64,000 nucleotides of DNA from contig NC_087079.1 in the NCBI RefSeq assembly GCF_026151205.1, positions 4,421,230-4,485,229 on the forward strand, in the 5' to 3' direction. How positions within the stretch are numbered: the first letter of the stretch is position 1; the number at the start of each line of letters is the position of its first letter. Source of the stretch: Bolinopsis microptera (taxonomy: Eukaryota; Ctenophora; Tentaculata; Lobata; Bolinopsidae). The translations under genes and the position numbers were made by a program. A model generated the notes under the pieces. That model searched no databases, was not told where the DNA came from, and was given only the letters and a program-made list of their open reading frames with translations. Of this stretch, positions 21,701 to 48,474 are shown piece by piece.

Positions 21701-23270
21701 AGTTGAAAGTTCTCTTGAACGCTCTCTTGAACGGTCGGATGAACGGTCGGATGAACGCTTAGTTGAACGCTCAATTGAACGCTCAGCTGAATGCTCTGAA
21801 GATGAACGCTCTCTTGAGCGGTCGGTTGATCGCTCGGTCAAACGCTCAGTTGAACGCTCAGTTGAATGCTCAGTTGAATGTTCTCTTGAACGCTCTGAAC
21901 TTGAACGTTTCTTTTGTGGAGATCTCATCACGACAGAGGACGATCCTGGGGCCACCTCTTCGCCTGTTCCTTCTTCTTTTGGTTCGCCGTAGAATTTTGG
22001 AGCGCAAGCTCGAGATCGACATTTGATACGCTCGGAGACAGAGAGGGAGTAGTCTCCCGCCGAGAGGGGTAGGGTAGAGGGGCTACGAGGAGGAGTGAGG
22101 GGGGACTTGATGGAGCCGTTACTTGTCTTGGCGTACTTCACTTCGGCTTCCTGAAGAAGATATGATCTTAGAAATAAGAATGCGACTTTTTCGAAAGACA
22201 AAAAGTTTGTTTTGCTAAAATATGTGAACGAGAAGAAGGGAGATGGGATTGGAATAAAGAACAGATAATGTATCAACTAACCTCCTGATCCTCGTTGGGG
22301 GAAGATTTCTCCAATTTCTCCGGTTTATCAAGTTTATCTGGTTTATCAAGTTTATCAAGTTTATCAAGTTTATCAAGTTTATCAAGTTTATCCAGTTTAT
22401 CCAGTTTATCTGGTTTCGTTTTAGGTTTAACGGTCCTCTTTCTTTCATTTTCTCTATGAATATGTACTTTTTCTTCCTCTTGTTCATCTTCCTTTTCTCG
22501 TTTTCTGTTCTTCACGGAAGATGTGGCCAGCAGCTTGCTGGTAACTTTGGGCGGCTGAAATAAAAGGTTACATTTATCTCTTGAAACATCAGGCAAATTA
22601 CAGCCACTGTAACCAAATTTCGATACAAGACATCGGAAGGAAGAGCACGAGCGAAGCTATATTTAGGGAGGGTCTTTAGATGATTAGCGTAATCAGATAA
22701 TCGAATAGTCATTACTCAAAATGAGATTGCAATTCAGTTATTCAGCCTTACCTTGATGGTCAGTCTATTCGGCTCCCTGGGTATTCCCTTGTGGTATATG
22801 ATAATGCTGTCACACATCCTGTGTTTGACAGCATTGGCTGCCAGGTTGGCCAAGGCTGTGGAGAATACGTAGGATTCCCTGAAGTTCGGCTTGCTAGCTG
22901 AAAGTGATTACTAATTAGAGTTGTTCTATTGTTTAATCGATCAAAGTTTATTTTGTCGATCATTATTATAAGTATCGAATGTTATTATAATCGAAATTGT
23001 TGATCAACATCGCAATATTTTAAATTCCTACACCGGAAACGAACTTCTAAAGCAAAGTAAAAGATCTAAGAACAATCAATCCAACTCAAAACCAAACTTA
23101 CTAGTCTCATTGTAATTAGGTTTATTTCTGGTGCACTTTCTTTTCTTCTTGATGGAGGGGGTGTTAGCATCGTTATCCTCACTAGAGGAGGATCCGGAAC
23201 CGCTGCTGTCGGAGGTGGTGGGGGGCGACGCGCTCGGCACCACGTACCGCCTCTTGCTGCTACTTGTCAT
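18725..23270 (-). CDS. Low-complexity nuclear-type protein, six exons, 1205 aa
   Basis: The exons on the minus strand are 23270-23102, 22897-22752, 22554-22282, 22150-20792, 20614-20312 and 20092-18725. All junctions are GT-AG, the phases agree, and the joined length is 3618 bases. The ATG at 23270 has an in-frame TAA upstream. Residues 1-56 hold an acidic Ser tract and a basic patch (KKKRKCTRNK, a possible nuclear localisation signal). Residues 58-105 (NFRESYVFSTALANLAANAV...) are the most globular part and look like a helical domain. Then come an EEE/KR-rich part, a KLD repeat (about 150-184), SER/TER repeats (about 275-380), Pro/Ser/Lys-rich stretches, and a Gln-rich C-terminus ending in FGVIRP. 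The composition suggests a chromatin or transcription cofactor; I do not recognise the family. The gene lies about 0.9 kb downstream of the convertase gene on the same strand. Confidence 0.85.
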
Positions 23271-24132
23271 TGTATCTAGTGGAGAGGGAACTGGTTAATT
23301 AGGGTAATTAGTAGTTAATTAATATTCAAATTGAGCGCAGTGGTAAAAATATGACAGATAAAATGGATATTATAAGGTTATAGATAACTAAATAATGATA
23401 TGAAGCAGTGAAAGCAGTAAGATGGATTACAAGGGGGAGAGTGTAACGTACACGCAGCAAATTACTTAATTAATCGATTAATTAATTAACCAATAAGTCC
23501 TATTAATTGCTCAGCAATGTTAACCTGAACCTCTGAACTTGTTTCATATTTGTTTGTTTCCGTAAACACCTTTCTCTCATATTAGACACAAAGAATTTAT
23601 CAAAAATAACAAAGAATACATGATAAATCCACAACATCCAACCAGAAACTTCCATCCGCATTGAGAACTATCATTATATTAATATATCATTAATATATCA
23701 TTAATCAATATTTACTACTGTATTCCACTTGCTTCTCAAAACTCACGTATAAATCATACTACAAGGCAAGCTCATAAAATTCCTCATGTTTCTCATGAGT
23801 TATTAAATAAAATTGCCTAACTCTCAAAACAAATTCTAATTCAATCGCGATAAATAATTTATTCTTCTAAAAACCTATCATATACGATACAAAAGACATA
23901 GCCCTTACCAGTTATGAAAATATATAATATTTACAAATATCTCACCAGCTCAACTGGACACACCGAACACGAAAAATGACTCGACTTTAATTCAACTTTC
24001 TGAGTGGAGTCTAATTCAAATGACTCCCACTTCAAAACTCCACTTTAACTGATACCACTTTGATTAAATCTCCTTCAATCGAGTCTGCTTTATTTTGCTC
24101 CACAAACAACTAGTGCCGAACTTCAAAACATT
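23271..24132. other. Intergenic stretch upstream of the nuclear-protein gene
   Basis: AT-rich sequence between two minus-strand genes. It must contain the 5' UTR and promoter of the nuclear-protein gene, but no TATA box or initiator can be singled out. TTAATTAATCGATTAATTAATTAA (about 23465-23490) is a conspicuous AT palindrome. Confidence 0.5.
24089..24094 (-). terminator. Poly(A) signal of the convertase gene
   Basis: AATAAA on the minus strand, about 40 bp past the TGA at 24133-24135. The position suits 3'-end formation for the convertase mRNA. Confidence 0.55.
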
Positions 24133-26040
24133 TCAATAAAAAAGCACGACCAACACAGGATAAAATACTGTGAGGAGGACCTGAACAATCAAGCTATGAG
24201 CCTGGTTCCTGGATCCTCTTAAGAAAGAGTTACTAGCTATATCCTTACTCGCCAATATTTCCCTGCCTGTTTCCCTCATCTCCGGCAGTGATTTGGTTCC
24301 ATGAAGGATTAGTCTCCAGTACATGAAACTTATCTCACCCACCCCATTATTCTTCACTGTGAGTTTCCACAGCCCCCGAGGGCTCTCCCCCCAGTTATGG
24401 ACAGTCATGAAGGGCCAGGCAGTGAAGCCAGTGGTGCTGGTATCGAAAGTTCTGGGAGCTAGTAAGTTGGACTGGGTACCAGAGGGAGAGGTAAGGTATA
24501 AGGAGATGTCTCCTCTTTTAGCAAGTCCGTTGACTGTGTTACCAGTAGATACCTCACATTGCACGTGTTCCAAGTTGAGGATATCACCATTACACCCGCT
24601 ACTCTCCACGCTGTATACCACTACTTGACCTGGATAGATTGTTTGTTCTGGCCTCTCTAGGTTTTCCTTGCAGATACGCTTATCTTCGACGTTGTTCCAC
24701 ACTCGAGCTAATGCCACCATGCTGCCCGCGTCGATAACCCCAAAACCAAACTTGTGGGAAGCGTTGAAGCCAGCACCATTTTTGGTCCAGGCACCCTTAT
24801 CCAGGTTCCGTTTCTTGCTGGTTCTCACAACAAGATGTTGAAGATCTCTCCAGGATAAGCCAGGATAAGCCTGCAGGACAAGTGCGAATATCCCTGCTGC
24901 TAGCGGTGCGGAGGCGCTGGTGCCTGTGTGCCGGTCAGTGCACTTAGCGTCCAGATCGGTGGTAATAATCTGCCGTTCCTTGCTGCTCCCACTGGAATAT
25001 GTCACAGCCAGAGTGGAGCTACATTCCTCAGCGTACCAGGGCTTTGTGCCTAACTCAGACACCGAGCCAATGGACAGAGTCCATATTGAGTTGGTGTACC
25101 CGTCGCAGTTACAGCTGTCTTTAGACGTACCCCCGTTACCACTGGCCCACACATATATACTGCCCAGATTGTTCCGTCCATGCTCAATACCTTTTTTCAG
25201 GACTGCTTGAGTCAGACTACCAGGACCATCCACTGTTTTACCGTCATCATCTGGTCCCCAGCTCGCGCTGTATATGTCAATATAACTTATGTTGAAGCCC
25301 AGGGCTTCGGCTTCGACTGCGTCAGTCACGTCACCGTCCAGCATTCTGATACCTCCGATCTTAGAGTTAAATGCTGCTCCTACACCACAATATTCGTTAT
25401 CAGCCACAGAGGCTACCTCGCCTGCGCAGCGTGTTCCATGTTTGTTCTCGTTTGTTGGCCTGGGTTTAGGGTCATGGTCACGGTCGTTCAGATCTGTGCT
25501 TGCCCATTGTGAATAATTCGGCTTCAAATCAGGGTGATCGTGCGCCAAACCATCGTCTAGAATGGTAACAACCACACCGTCACCAGTTGCATTCTGTAAC
25601 CAGGCCCCTGTCACATTGTTATAGTCCTTCTCCAGGTACCACTGTTTTGTAAACTCGGGGTCTTTAAACTGGAAATATACCTGCTGGTCAGTGAACTCAC
25701 GCTTCCGCCTGTTTAGCAGCGTCTGCTGGACGGACTCTAGGACGTGCCTGTGTGCCAGCACTCGGTGAGTCACGTCAGCTCCATGATGGGGAGAGTAGCG
25801 AGGGTAGGTGGCGTGTTTGAATAGATAGTGGTGCGGCAGGCTACCTATCCGACCTAGATACACCATGTTGAGTTCTTGTGCGACTAACCGGGGATCCGCA
25901 GTAGGGTGGACCCGGACACTCCAGGTGTGGTGAAAGACAGTAAGACATTTCACTGAAGTGAACAAGAATAATAAGAGTCTGGGGATCATGAAGCGGGGGT
26001 ATCTACCAGATACTATCAATATCTCGATACTAACTCTCAC
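24133..26040 (-). CDS. Furin-like proprotein convertase, intronless, with hydrophobic C-terminus
   Basis: A kexin/furin-type subtilase that cleaves precursors after paired basic residues in the secretory pathway. The longest frame has 635 aa. A better start may be Met18 (25989), which places a hydrophobic leader (MIPRLLLFLFTSVKCLTVF) at the N-terminus. The prodomain ends at RRKR (111-114), the autocleavage site. The catalytic triad is Asp162 (ILDDG), His201 (KHGTRCAG) and Ser375 (GTSASAPLAAG), with oxyanion Asn302 (ASGNGG). The P domain spans about 456-600 and includes the conserved RGD (509-511). There is no Cys-rich domain and no cytosolic tail. The protein ends in about 20 hydrophobic residues (SLIVQVLLTVFYPVLVVLFY), resembling a GPI-anchor signal or tail anchor. 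The coding region lacks introns, unlike other host genes here, so a retrocopy origin is possible, but all key residues are intact. Which vertebrate PC it matches best cannot be settled by eye. Confidence 0.93.
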   Translation of the reverse strand: MRVSIEILIVSGRYPRFMIPRLLLFLFTSVKCLTVFHHTWSVRVHPTADPRLVAQELNMVYLGRIGSLPHHYLFKHATYPRYSPHHGADVTHRVLAHRHVLESVQQTLLNRRKREFTDQQVYFQFKDPEFTKQWYLEKDYNNVTGAWLQNATGDGVVVTILDDGLAHDHPDLKPNYSQWASTDLNDRDHDPKPRPTNENKHGTRCAGEVASVADNEYCGVGAAFNSKIGGIRMLDGDVTDAVEAEALGFNISYIDIYSASWGPDDDGKTVDGPGSLTQAVLKKGIEHGRNNLGSIYVWASGNGGTSKDSCNCDGYTNSIWTLSIGSVSELGTKPWYAEECSSTLAVTYSSGSSKERQIITTDLDAKCTDRHTGTSASAPLAAGIFALVLQAYPGLSWRDLQHLVVRTSKKRNLDKGAWTKNGAGFNASHKFGFGVIDAGSMVALARVWNNVEDKRICKENLERPEQTIYPGQVVVYSVESSGCNGDILNLEHVQCEVSTGNTVNGLAKRGDISLYLTSPSGTQSNLLAPRTFDTSTTGFTAWPFMTVHNWGESPRGLWKLTVKNNGVGEISFMYWRLILHGTKSLPEMRETGREILASKDIASNSFLRGSRNQAHSLIVQVLLTVFYPVLVVLFY

Positions 26041-35214
<9,174 letters not shown>

Positions 35215-35640
35215 AAACAAAATGAGAATAAACTAACATACGCAGAAAATAAGCTATTCAAGAAACAAAAAAGTTTGTCGCACACAGAAAAATAAGAGCG
35301 CAGAAAATGGGAGGGTCTAGTAATAAAAAAAATGTCTGGCTCCAAAGAAACAAGAAAAACGACCATATAGCGACTAATAAGCACATCAAATTATTTAACC
35401 TCATAAACTCAGAAAATAGGAAGGTCAAGAAACAAAATAATTCGTCCTGCTCAGAAAATACGCCGGTTCAGAAACAATTAACCAAAGAAAGTAGGCGACT
35501 ATATTAGCTACCACAGTCAGAAAATAGGCAATTTTAAAAACAAATGATTTGTCCTGCTCAGAAAATTGAGCGCAGAAAACAGGCGGGTCTAGAAACAATA
35601 AAATTTTTCAAGTCCAGAAAATGGGCGGGAGTAGAAACTA
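35215..35640 (+). repeat. Degenerate tandem repeat, unit about 60 bp
   Basis: Phrases like GCGCAGAAAATGGGCGGGTC, TAGAAACAA and TTTGTCCTGCTCAGAAAAT recur at irregular spacing about six to eight times. This indicates an old, decayed minisatellite. Units are too diverged to count exactly by eye. Confidence 0.6.
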
Positions 35641-42885
<7,245 letters not shown>

Positions 42886-43553
42886 CTCTCAAACCAGGTA
42901 ACCAGGTAACCAGGTAACCAGATAACCAGGTAACCAGGTAACCAGGTAACCAGGTAACCAGGTAACCAGGTAACCAGGTAACCAGGTAACCAGGTAACCA
43001 GGTAACCAGGTAACCAGGTAACCAGGTAACCAGGTAACCAGGTAACCAGGTAACCAGGTAACCAGGTAACCAGGTAACCAGGTAACCAGGTAACCAGGTA
43101 ACCAGGTAACCAGGTAACCAGGTGACCAGGTAACCAGGTAACCAGGTAACCAGGTAACCAGGTAACCAGGTAACCAGGTAACCAGGTAACCAGGTAACCA
43201 GGTAACCAGGTAACCAGGTAACCAGGTAACCAGGTAACCAGGTAACCAGGTAACCAGGTAACCAGGTAACCAGGTAACCAGGTAACCAGGTAACCAGGTA
43301 ACCAGGTAACCAGGTAACCAGGTAACCAGGTAACCAGGTAACCAGGTAACCAGGTAACCAGGTAACCAGGTAACCAGGTAACCAGGTAACCAGGTAACCA
43401 GGTAACCAGGTAACCAGGTAACCAGGTGACCAGGTAACCAGGTAACCAGGTGACCAGGTAACCAGGTAACCAGGTAACCAGGTAACCAGGTAACCAGATA
43501 ACCAGGTAACCAGGTAACCAGGTAACCAGGTAACCAGGTAACCCTCTCAAACC
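42886..43553 (+). repeat. 8-bp satellite array (AACCAGGT)n with flanking 10-bp direct repeat
   Basis: About 81 copies of AACCAGGT run from about 42892 to 43543, with rare one-base variants (GTGACC at 43123, 43427 and 43450; GATAACC near both ends). CTCTCAAACC occurs right at both edges (42886-42895 and 43544-43553). Long frames through it spell GYLVTWLP and are artefacts of the repeat. Confidence 0.95.
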
Positions 43554-45280
43554 TTGTGGAGCTCCAAAGGTACGACTTTATGTTGTGCTTCTTCAAGGGA
43601 AGTTATTATTTGGCGGCTGAATATTTTAAAATGTCAGACAGTGAATTTGTAAGCTCTTTTAAGTCTTTGATACCAAGTTATATATTCATACCGAGAATCA
43701 GCAGACAAGTTTGTAGCGCTATTATATAAGTATATATAGCATAAGTAGGTTTAGTCTGAATTTGTGGGTTTCCCAAACATTACATTGATTTACCCTAACA
43801 ATGAAGGACATAACCCTCACACAAACTAAAAATGTGATTTTATATCATTACTGTGAAACGACTCTATAAAGAGCGGATCTATAAGCTCCTGGACCGCTAT
43901 TACTTTTAGGTCCAAAACGTTCCAAAAACGTTTTAAAAACGTTTTAAATCGGCTGTTTCGACGATTTCCAAACTTTCACCATATGATAACCTTGCTTCTG
44001 GTTTACTGACTCAGGCATCAAGTTTCCCGACTTGACTTTGAGGAATGATCTGACGACAGTTAGAAAGTAGTAACAAGATGAGGCGGAGTAACAAAGCCAA
44101 CACAACAAAGATACAATGTGGAGAGCGCTACAACTAGAAGGAATACCTTGTCAACAGCTTTCGGGTACGACCGTCTCATTGGTGGGCGGAAGTCACGTGC
44201 TCTGAAACAAGCTTTTTCATTGGACGGCTGAGACGCTATGTTGAACTCCAGACAGGGTGTTTCAGGACCGACTGCAACCCGACGAACAAAATTTTGTTTC
44301 GCATACGATCTGATTGAAACATCTTATATGCGATCAATCAGAAACACGTACGGTTTTTTTACTGGATAAAAGTTCGAACTCTTTTTATTAATTGTTATGA
44401 GATGTCATAGATTGTAGATTGCCGAATTTTATTCACCAGTATACATTTCAGAAAGTTATATCTCCCGGCAATAAAATGCTTGGAGTCTTTGACATCGAAC
44501 TAAGTAATGTTAAACGGGCAATACAGCGGTTGAAACTTACATTGTAAGTTACAACAACCAAGTCAGAAAGCACAATAGCAGTACCACTGGTGAACGTGCC
44601 AGGAATTCGCCGTTGGTGCGGGTAAATTGGAGGATAAAAAGAAGTGCTTCTAACTGAGCAGTAATACAGCGTAATTACCAAGCTTTGCCAGGCTGAGAGT
44701 CGTGCCCAATTACACAATACATAGAAATTGTCACGTGGTGCACAGACTCGTTGCCATTGGCAACAGTTCAGCCACGTGACATTTATTAGAACTGTGGGAG
44801 TACAATTGGCCGGGCACAAGGAAGCTGGCAGTTAATTACAACTATAATATGCCTGGGCTCCCTGCTTTGTGTTGACCAATGAGATGTCAGAACATTTTGG
44901 TTCAGCCAATGGGAGGAAGAGGACCGTTCACGTGATTCCTCGCAGCTCCTGGCTACCAAATTTACAACGTAAGGACTGAGCGAAGCAGGTCAAAGTAGGT
45001 TGGTGGCACTAAAAGTTGGGCGGTAGCTAGGTAGAATTTAGGTGGTTACTATTCGATATCTGCTGTTGTTACTGGACGAGTACTGGATGAGTACTTGGTG
45101 ATTACTACTCGTACTAGTATGTACTACTTCTAGTGATATACTACTAGTAGTAGTACTAATACTAATAGTTTGCTACTATGTACTTAGCTACTATGTACTT
45201 ATACTTATAGTATTAGTTATATATTACTAATACTAATACTACGGTGATAGGTGAGAGGTTCATACCTAATAATATAAATA
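43554..45280. other. Gene-free stretch with motif cluster and TAC/TAG-rich low complexity
   Basis: No credible gene. CACGTG and CCAAT sites cluster at 44165-44230 and 44725-44935. From about 45050 to 45250 the sequence is a low-complexity mix of TACTAGTA, TACTACT and ACTAATACT words. Confidence 0.5.
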
Positions 45281-45499
45281 TTTGATTCACGATGTCAATC
45301 CTTCGCAGCTCGGTGAGGCACAGTGGTGCATCTCGCCGATCTACCGAAGTGGTTGCGAGAAGCATTATTTGATGCGCGCGCGACCCAGTAGTGCATCGCG
45401 CTACAATATAAATATGTACGTTCAGTTACTTCATCATGATATCTGGGTTTCAGCACAATCGTTACACTTACAGCTTGGTCAATTGCACGGATGATTGTT

Positions 45500-46095
45500 T
45501 GGCTTTAAATGAATTTAAATATAATCACAATCTTAACCCTAACCCGAGCCCTAAACAATTAAACATGAACAATCCAATTTGTGTTTTATTAGCCTATCAC
45601 GTGACCAAAATATGTTTTCCATAACTCTCCAGGGACAAGGGAAGCATTTTATCCTACGACCTACGTGGGGGTGATTTGCAATCAGCGTTCAAAATACACA
45701 AAATCAAACTACCTATCAGTATCAGAAAAAAAAACCTATTAAACTACGCTCCTACTAAATCGCTCGCCAAAATTTTAAGAAAATTCTACATTCTAGTGAA
45801 AAGGCCCTATGGGTATGAAATTGATGACGTAGGGTAAAAATGCTTCCCTGAAGAGTTATGGGCAAAAAACCGTTTTGGTCACGTGACAGGCTAGGCTAGT
45901 AAAACATGAATTCGATTGTTTAGGGCTCGGGTTAGGGTTAGGGTTGTGGTTATGGTTATGGATAGCTTCGGGCGTAATGGTTATAGGGCGGTTAGGTTTG
46001 GGATAAGGGTTTATGTAAAACCGTTTTTTACGGCTGCAAAACCATTAAATCAAAGTCAGGTGACATTTTTAGGCGAGCGAATTAGTATAAAGTCA
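45500..46095. repeat. Second copy of the 15-16 kb inverted-repeat family
   Basis: The left arm at about 45525-45700 and the right arm at about 45805-46085 are inverted and match 15150-15420 and 16340-16590. Shared words are CCTAACCCGAGCCCTAAACAA, ACGTGACC, CATAACTCTCC, GAAGCATTTTA and AAAACCGTTTT. The right arm contains telomere-like GGGTTAGGGTTAGGGTTG at about 45929-45946, which is part of the family and not a telomere. The minisatellite seen in the first copy is absent here. Confidence 0.75.
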
Positions 46096-46099
46096 GTTA

Positions 46100-46644
46100 C
46101 TGGGCCGCGCTCAGCCTATCATTCCGCTTAATCTTTACGTTTATAAACATGATAGCCTGAGGTCCCCAGGTAAGTATAGTATAGAGCCATCAAACTATGA
46201 ATTAATCATCATACTAGTATTACATAATAGTAATAACCTCGCTCAGGGCTTTTTCACAAAAATATTTAAATTGGCATCTGAGTTGTAGGTTTACAACCTA
46301 CCAGGACGCGCGTCGAGTTGGACTCGTCGACGGTCCAATATATGGAACAATTATATTTTACGCGAGTATCACCCGTTAAGTTTATGCGATTTTACAGTCA
46401 AATAATCAGATTTACAATCTAACTCAACGCGCGGCTCTTGTAGCGCGCATACGTCACTTCTTTTTTATTGGTAGTTAGCGTGTACGTACGTGATCTTTTG
46501 CGCGGCTGTAATTGGTTCTGATTGATCACGTGAATGCGAGTCAACATCCAATGAGCATTCGCAATTTTTTTCAGGGCGATGGAAATCGTAATTCACTCAG
46601 CCCGAATAAAGATTTGGCGGAATGACAGGCTGAGCGCCGCCCAG
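46100..46644. mobile_element. 545-bp MITE with TA target duplication
   Basis: The termini are inverted: CTGGGCCGCGCTCAGCCT at 46100 and AGGCTGAGCGCCGCCCAG ending at 46644. Similarity continues for about 38 bp inward (ATTCCGC...AATCTTTA). TA flanks both ends. There is no coding sequence. A solo terminus of the same kind, CTAGGCGGCGCTCAGCCT, is seen at 16601. TA duplication fits Tc1/mariner-type mobilisation. Confidence 0.8.
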
Positions 46645-46654
46645 TAAATGCCAG

Positions 46655-46735
46655 TTTGTAGCAGTTAGTAGCAGTTTGTGGCAGTTAGTGCCAGTTTGTA
46701 GCAGTTAGTAGCAGTTTGTGGCAGTTTCTTTGCAC
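46655..46735 (+). repeat. Short tandem repeat, 10-bp unit GCAGTTTGTA
   Basis: About eight units of GCAGTTTGTA / GCAGTTAGTG alternate directly right of the MITE. Confidence 0.85.
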
Positions 46736-47339
46736 TTTGCTCCTGGCCTGTGGGCGGGTCATACAACGTATGATTAATTGACGATGTCAATTCATGGCAG
46801 CTCGGCGCGGCACAGTAGCGCATCTCGCCGATCTAGCCTTATTAAGTGCGCGGCGCGGCACAGTAACGCATCGCGCTACAAAACGTATGACAAAGTTTTT
46901 ATAGGAAAATTTGTATTGTAAAAGAGCTTTGAAAGATTCCAGTACAGCCCAGGGATTGAGCTGACGAAATTTACAACGAGAGCTAGAGGTATAAAACGTG
47001 TTGCAAAGCCGATGAGATTGAGCCGATAAAATGGTAACAGGCAGACAAATCGAATCATATCGAATTATAATGACACAAACATTATCACATGTCACCATTG
47101 ACCATTGTTAATGATCTGGCCCGGCGCTACTATTTCGAGAAGAAAGCGGCGCGCGCTACTTCGAAGAAATTTAGACGAGTAACATCCGTCAAATGTCACC
47201 ATAAATATTTTTACAAAAATATAAATAAAATTTTAGGTTCAAAGACCCAATACAGGAGGAATCAGATTTATGCATAAAGTTATCACTATTTTTAAAACTT
47301 TGTATTTTATTGACGTATTTTTCGCCCTCTACATTCTGT

Positions 47340-47856
47340 TTGATCAAATCAAATCAAATCAAAATATAATGACACAAACATCATCATTCATCACACATCA
47401 TCAAAAATATATCTACTAAAGTTTAAAAATTATCTTAAATCTATTGGCTTAAACAACCAAGTTAAAATGAATCTAATTTACATACTTTCCACTACTATAT
47501 AAGTTGATAAAGCGTTTTTTAGCAACATGAGGATTACACACAAGATATTCATTGTGCTTCTCTTTATTAGTAGCATAATTTAATCCCTCAATCTTTCCTA
47601 ATACTTCGTCCGAAACATACCAAAAATGACTATCATTTACAGATCCGTTTAAAATAGTCTCTTTTTTGAAAGCCTCTAATATTATTTTAAAACTTAACAC
47701 AGTCCCACAATTCTTGACATCCGAGGGGAGTTTGTTCCAATATGGTCTCACCCTCTTCGGAAGAAAAGAACTGTGGACTTTCTTCATTTTACTGCTACTT
47801 TTACTGCATCTACTGTTTGATACCACATTAAGACCAGATCTGCTCATATTGAACAA
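47340..47856 (-). pseudogene. 3' end of a non-LTR retrotransposon (LINE C-terminus)
   Basis: On the minus strand 47856-47473 encodes about 127 residues with the block SSFLPKRVRPYWNKLPSDV, equivalent to the C-terminal NxWNxLP block common to CR1/jockey-type LINE proteins, and ends in SSGKYVN-stop. About 130 bp further the sequence ends in four TTGAT units (about 47341-47363), a typical 3' simple-repeat tail. RT and endonuclease are missing on the right, so it is a 5'-truncated copy. Confidence 0.7.
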
Positions 47857-47879
47857 ACCAGCTCCGTAATTATCAAAAA

Positions 47880-48474
47880 TTTTGATAAAATTTTTTGTTC
47901 ATTGATTCATCGAAAAATAATAATAATAATAATAATAAATACAACATTTATAAACCGCCTTATAGCTAAATCATATAACTCGATATAATTTAATCCTGGA
48001 GATAAACTCCAGTGCTTTCTAAAGCGGCTCTTACATTAACTGAGCTTAGTTTAATTGAAAATTAGACATGACAAGTTCATTTTACCTATGTAAATGCAAA
48101 ATCAATCAAATGCTAGAGAAAAGAAGTATGTTTTAAGTTTGGTCTTGAAAGATGTAACTGACTCAGCTGATCTTATGTCGTATGGCAAGGAATTAAATAC
48201 TTTAACTGCACAGTGACTAAAAGCTTTCTCTGTGTTTACATAGTTAGGAGAGGGCGGAAAACTAAGGTAAAAATAATCATTATTAAAAAGTCATCTGGTA
48301 GATACGATATCAATCCTTTAAATTGTGTAATCCTTTCCAGCACTCGAAACCCCCTTTATCGAACATGCTAAATCACTCTACACTCGTTCTTTGAGATTTT
48401 TCTAAAACCCTGACAGTTGAAACCAACCTGAATCAATGTATTTTTGGTTGCTGATTCCCAATGCTCCCCTGGTG
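47880..48474. other. Gene-free stretch with a repeat-family remnant
   Basis: No gene seen. There is an (AAT)n tract at 47917-47938. 48431-48462 (AATCAATGTATTTTTGGTTG...) matches the arm of the 15-16 kb inverted-repeat family and is the site into which the hAT-like MITE inserted. Confidence 0.5.

Larger units (their letters stand above)
45289..46879. repeat. Direct repeat pair flanking a MITE cluster
   Basis: CGATGTCAATNCNTCGCAGCTCGG-type sequence with GCACAGTNGNGCATCTCGCCGATCTA is found at 45289-45412 and again at about 46781-46879, in the same orientation. Both end in GCATCGCGCTACAA. The pair encloses an inverted-repeat copy (45500-46095) and a MITE (46100-46644). It may be a target-site-like duplication of an older, larger element, or a separate short repeat present twice. 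Confidence 0.65.

Noticed and set aside
45929-45960. Telomere-like TTAGGG words
   Set aside because: Only two or three units, and the same stretch is part of the inverted-repeat family seen at 15.2 kb, so it is not a chromosome end.
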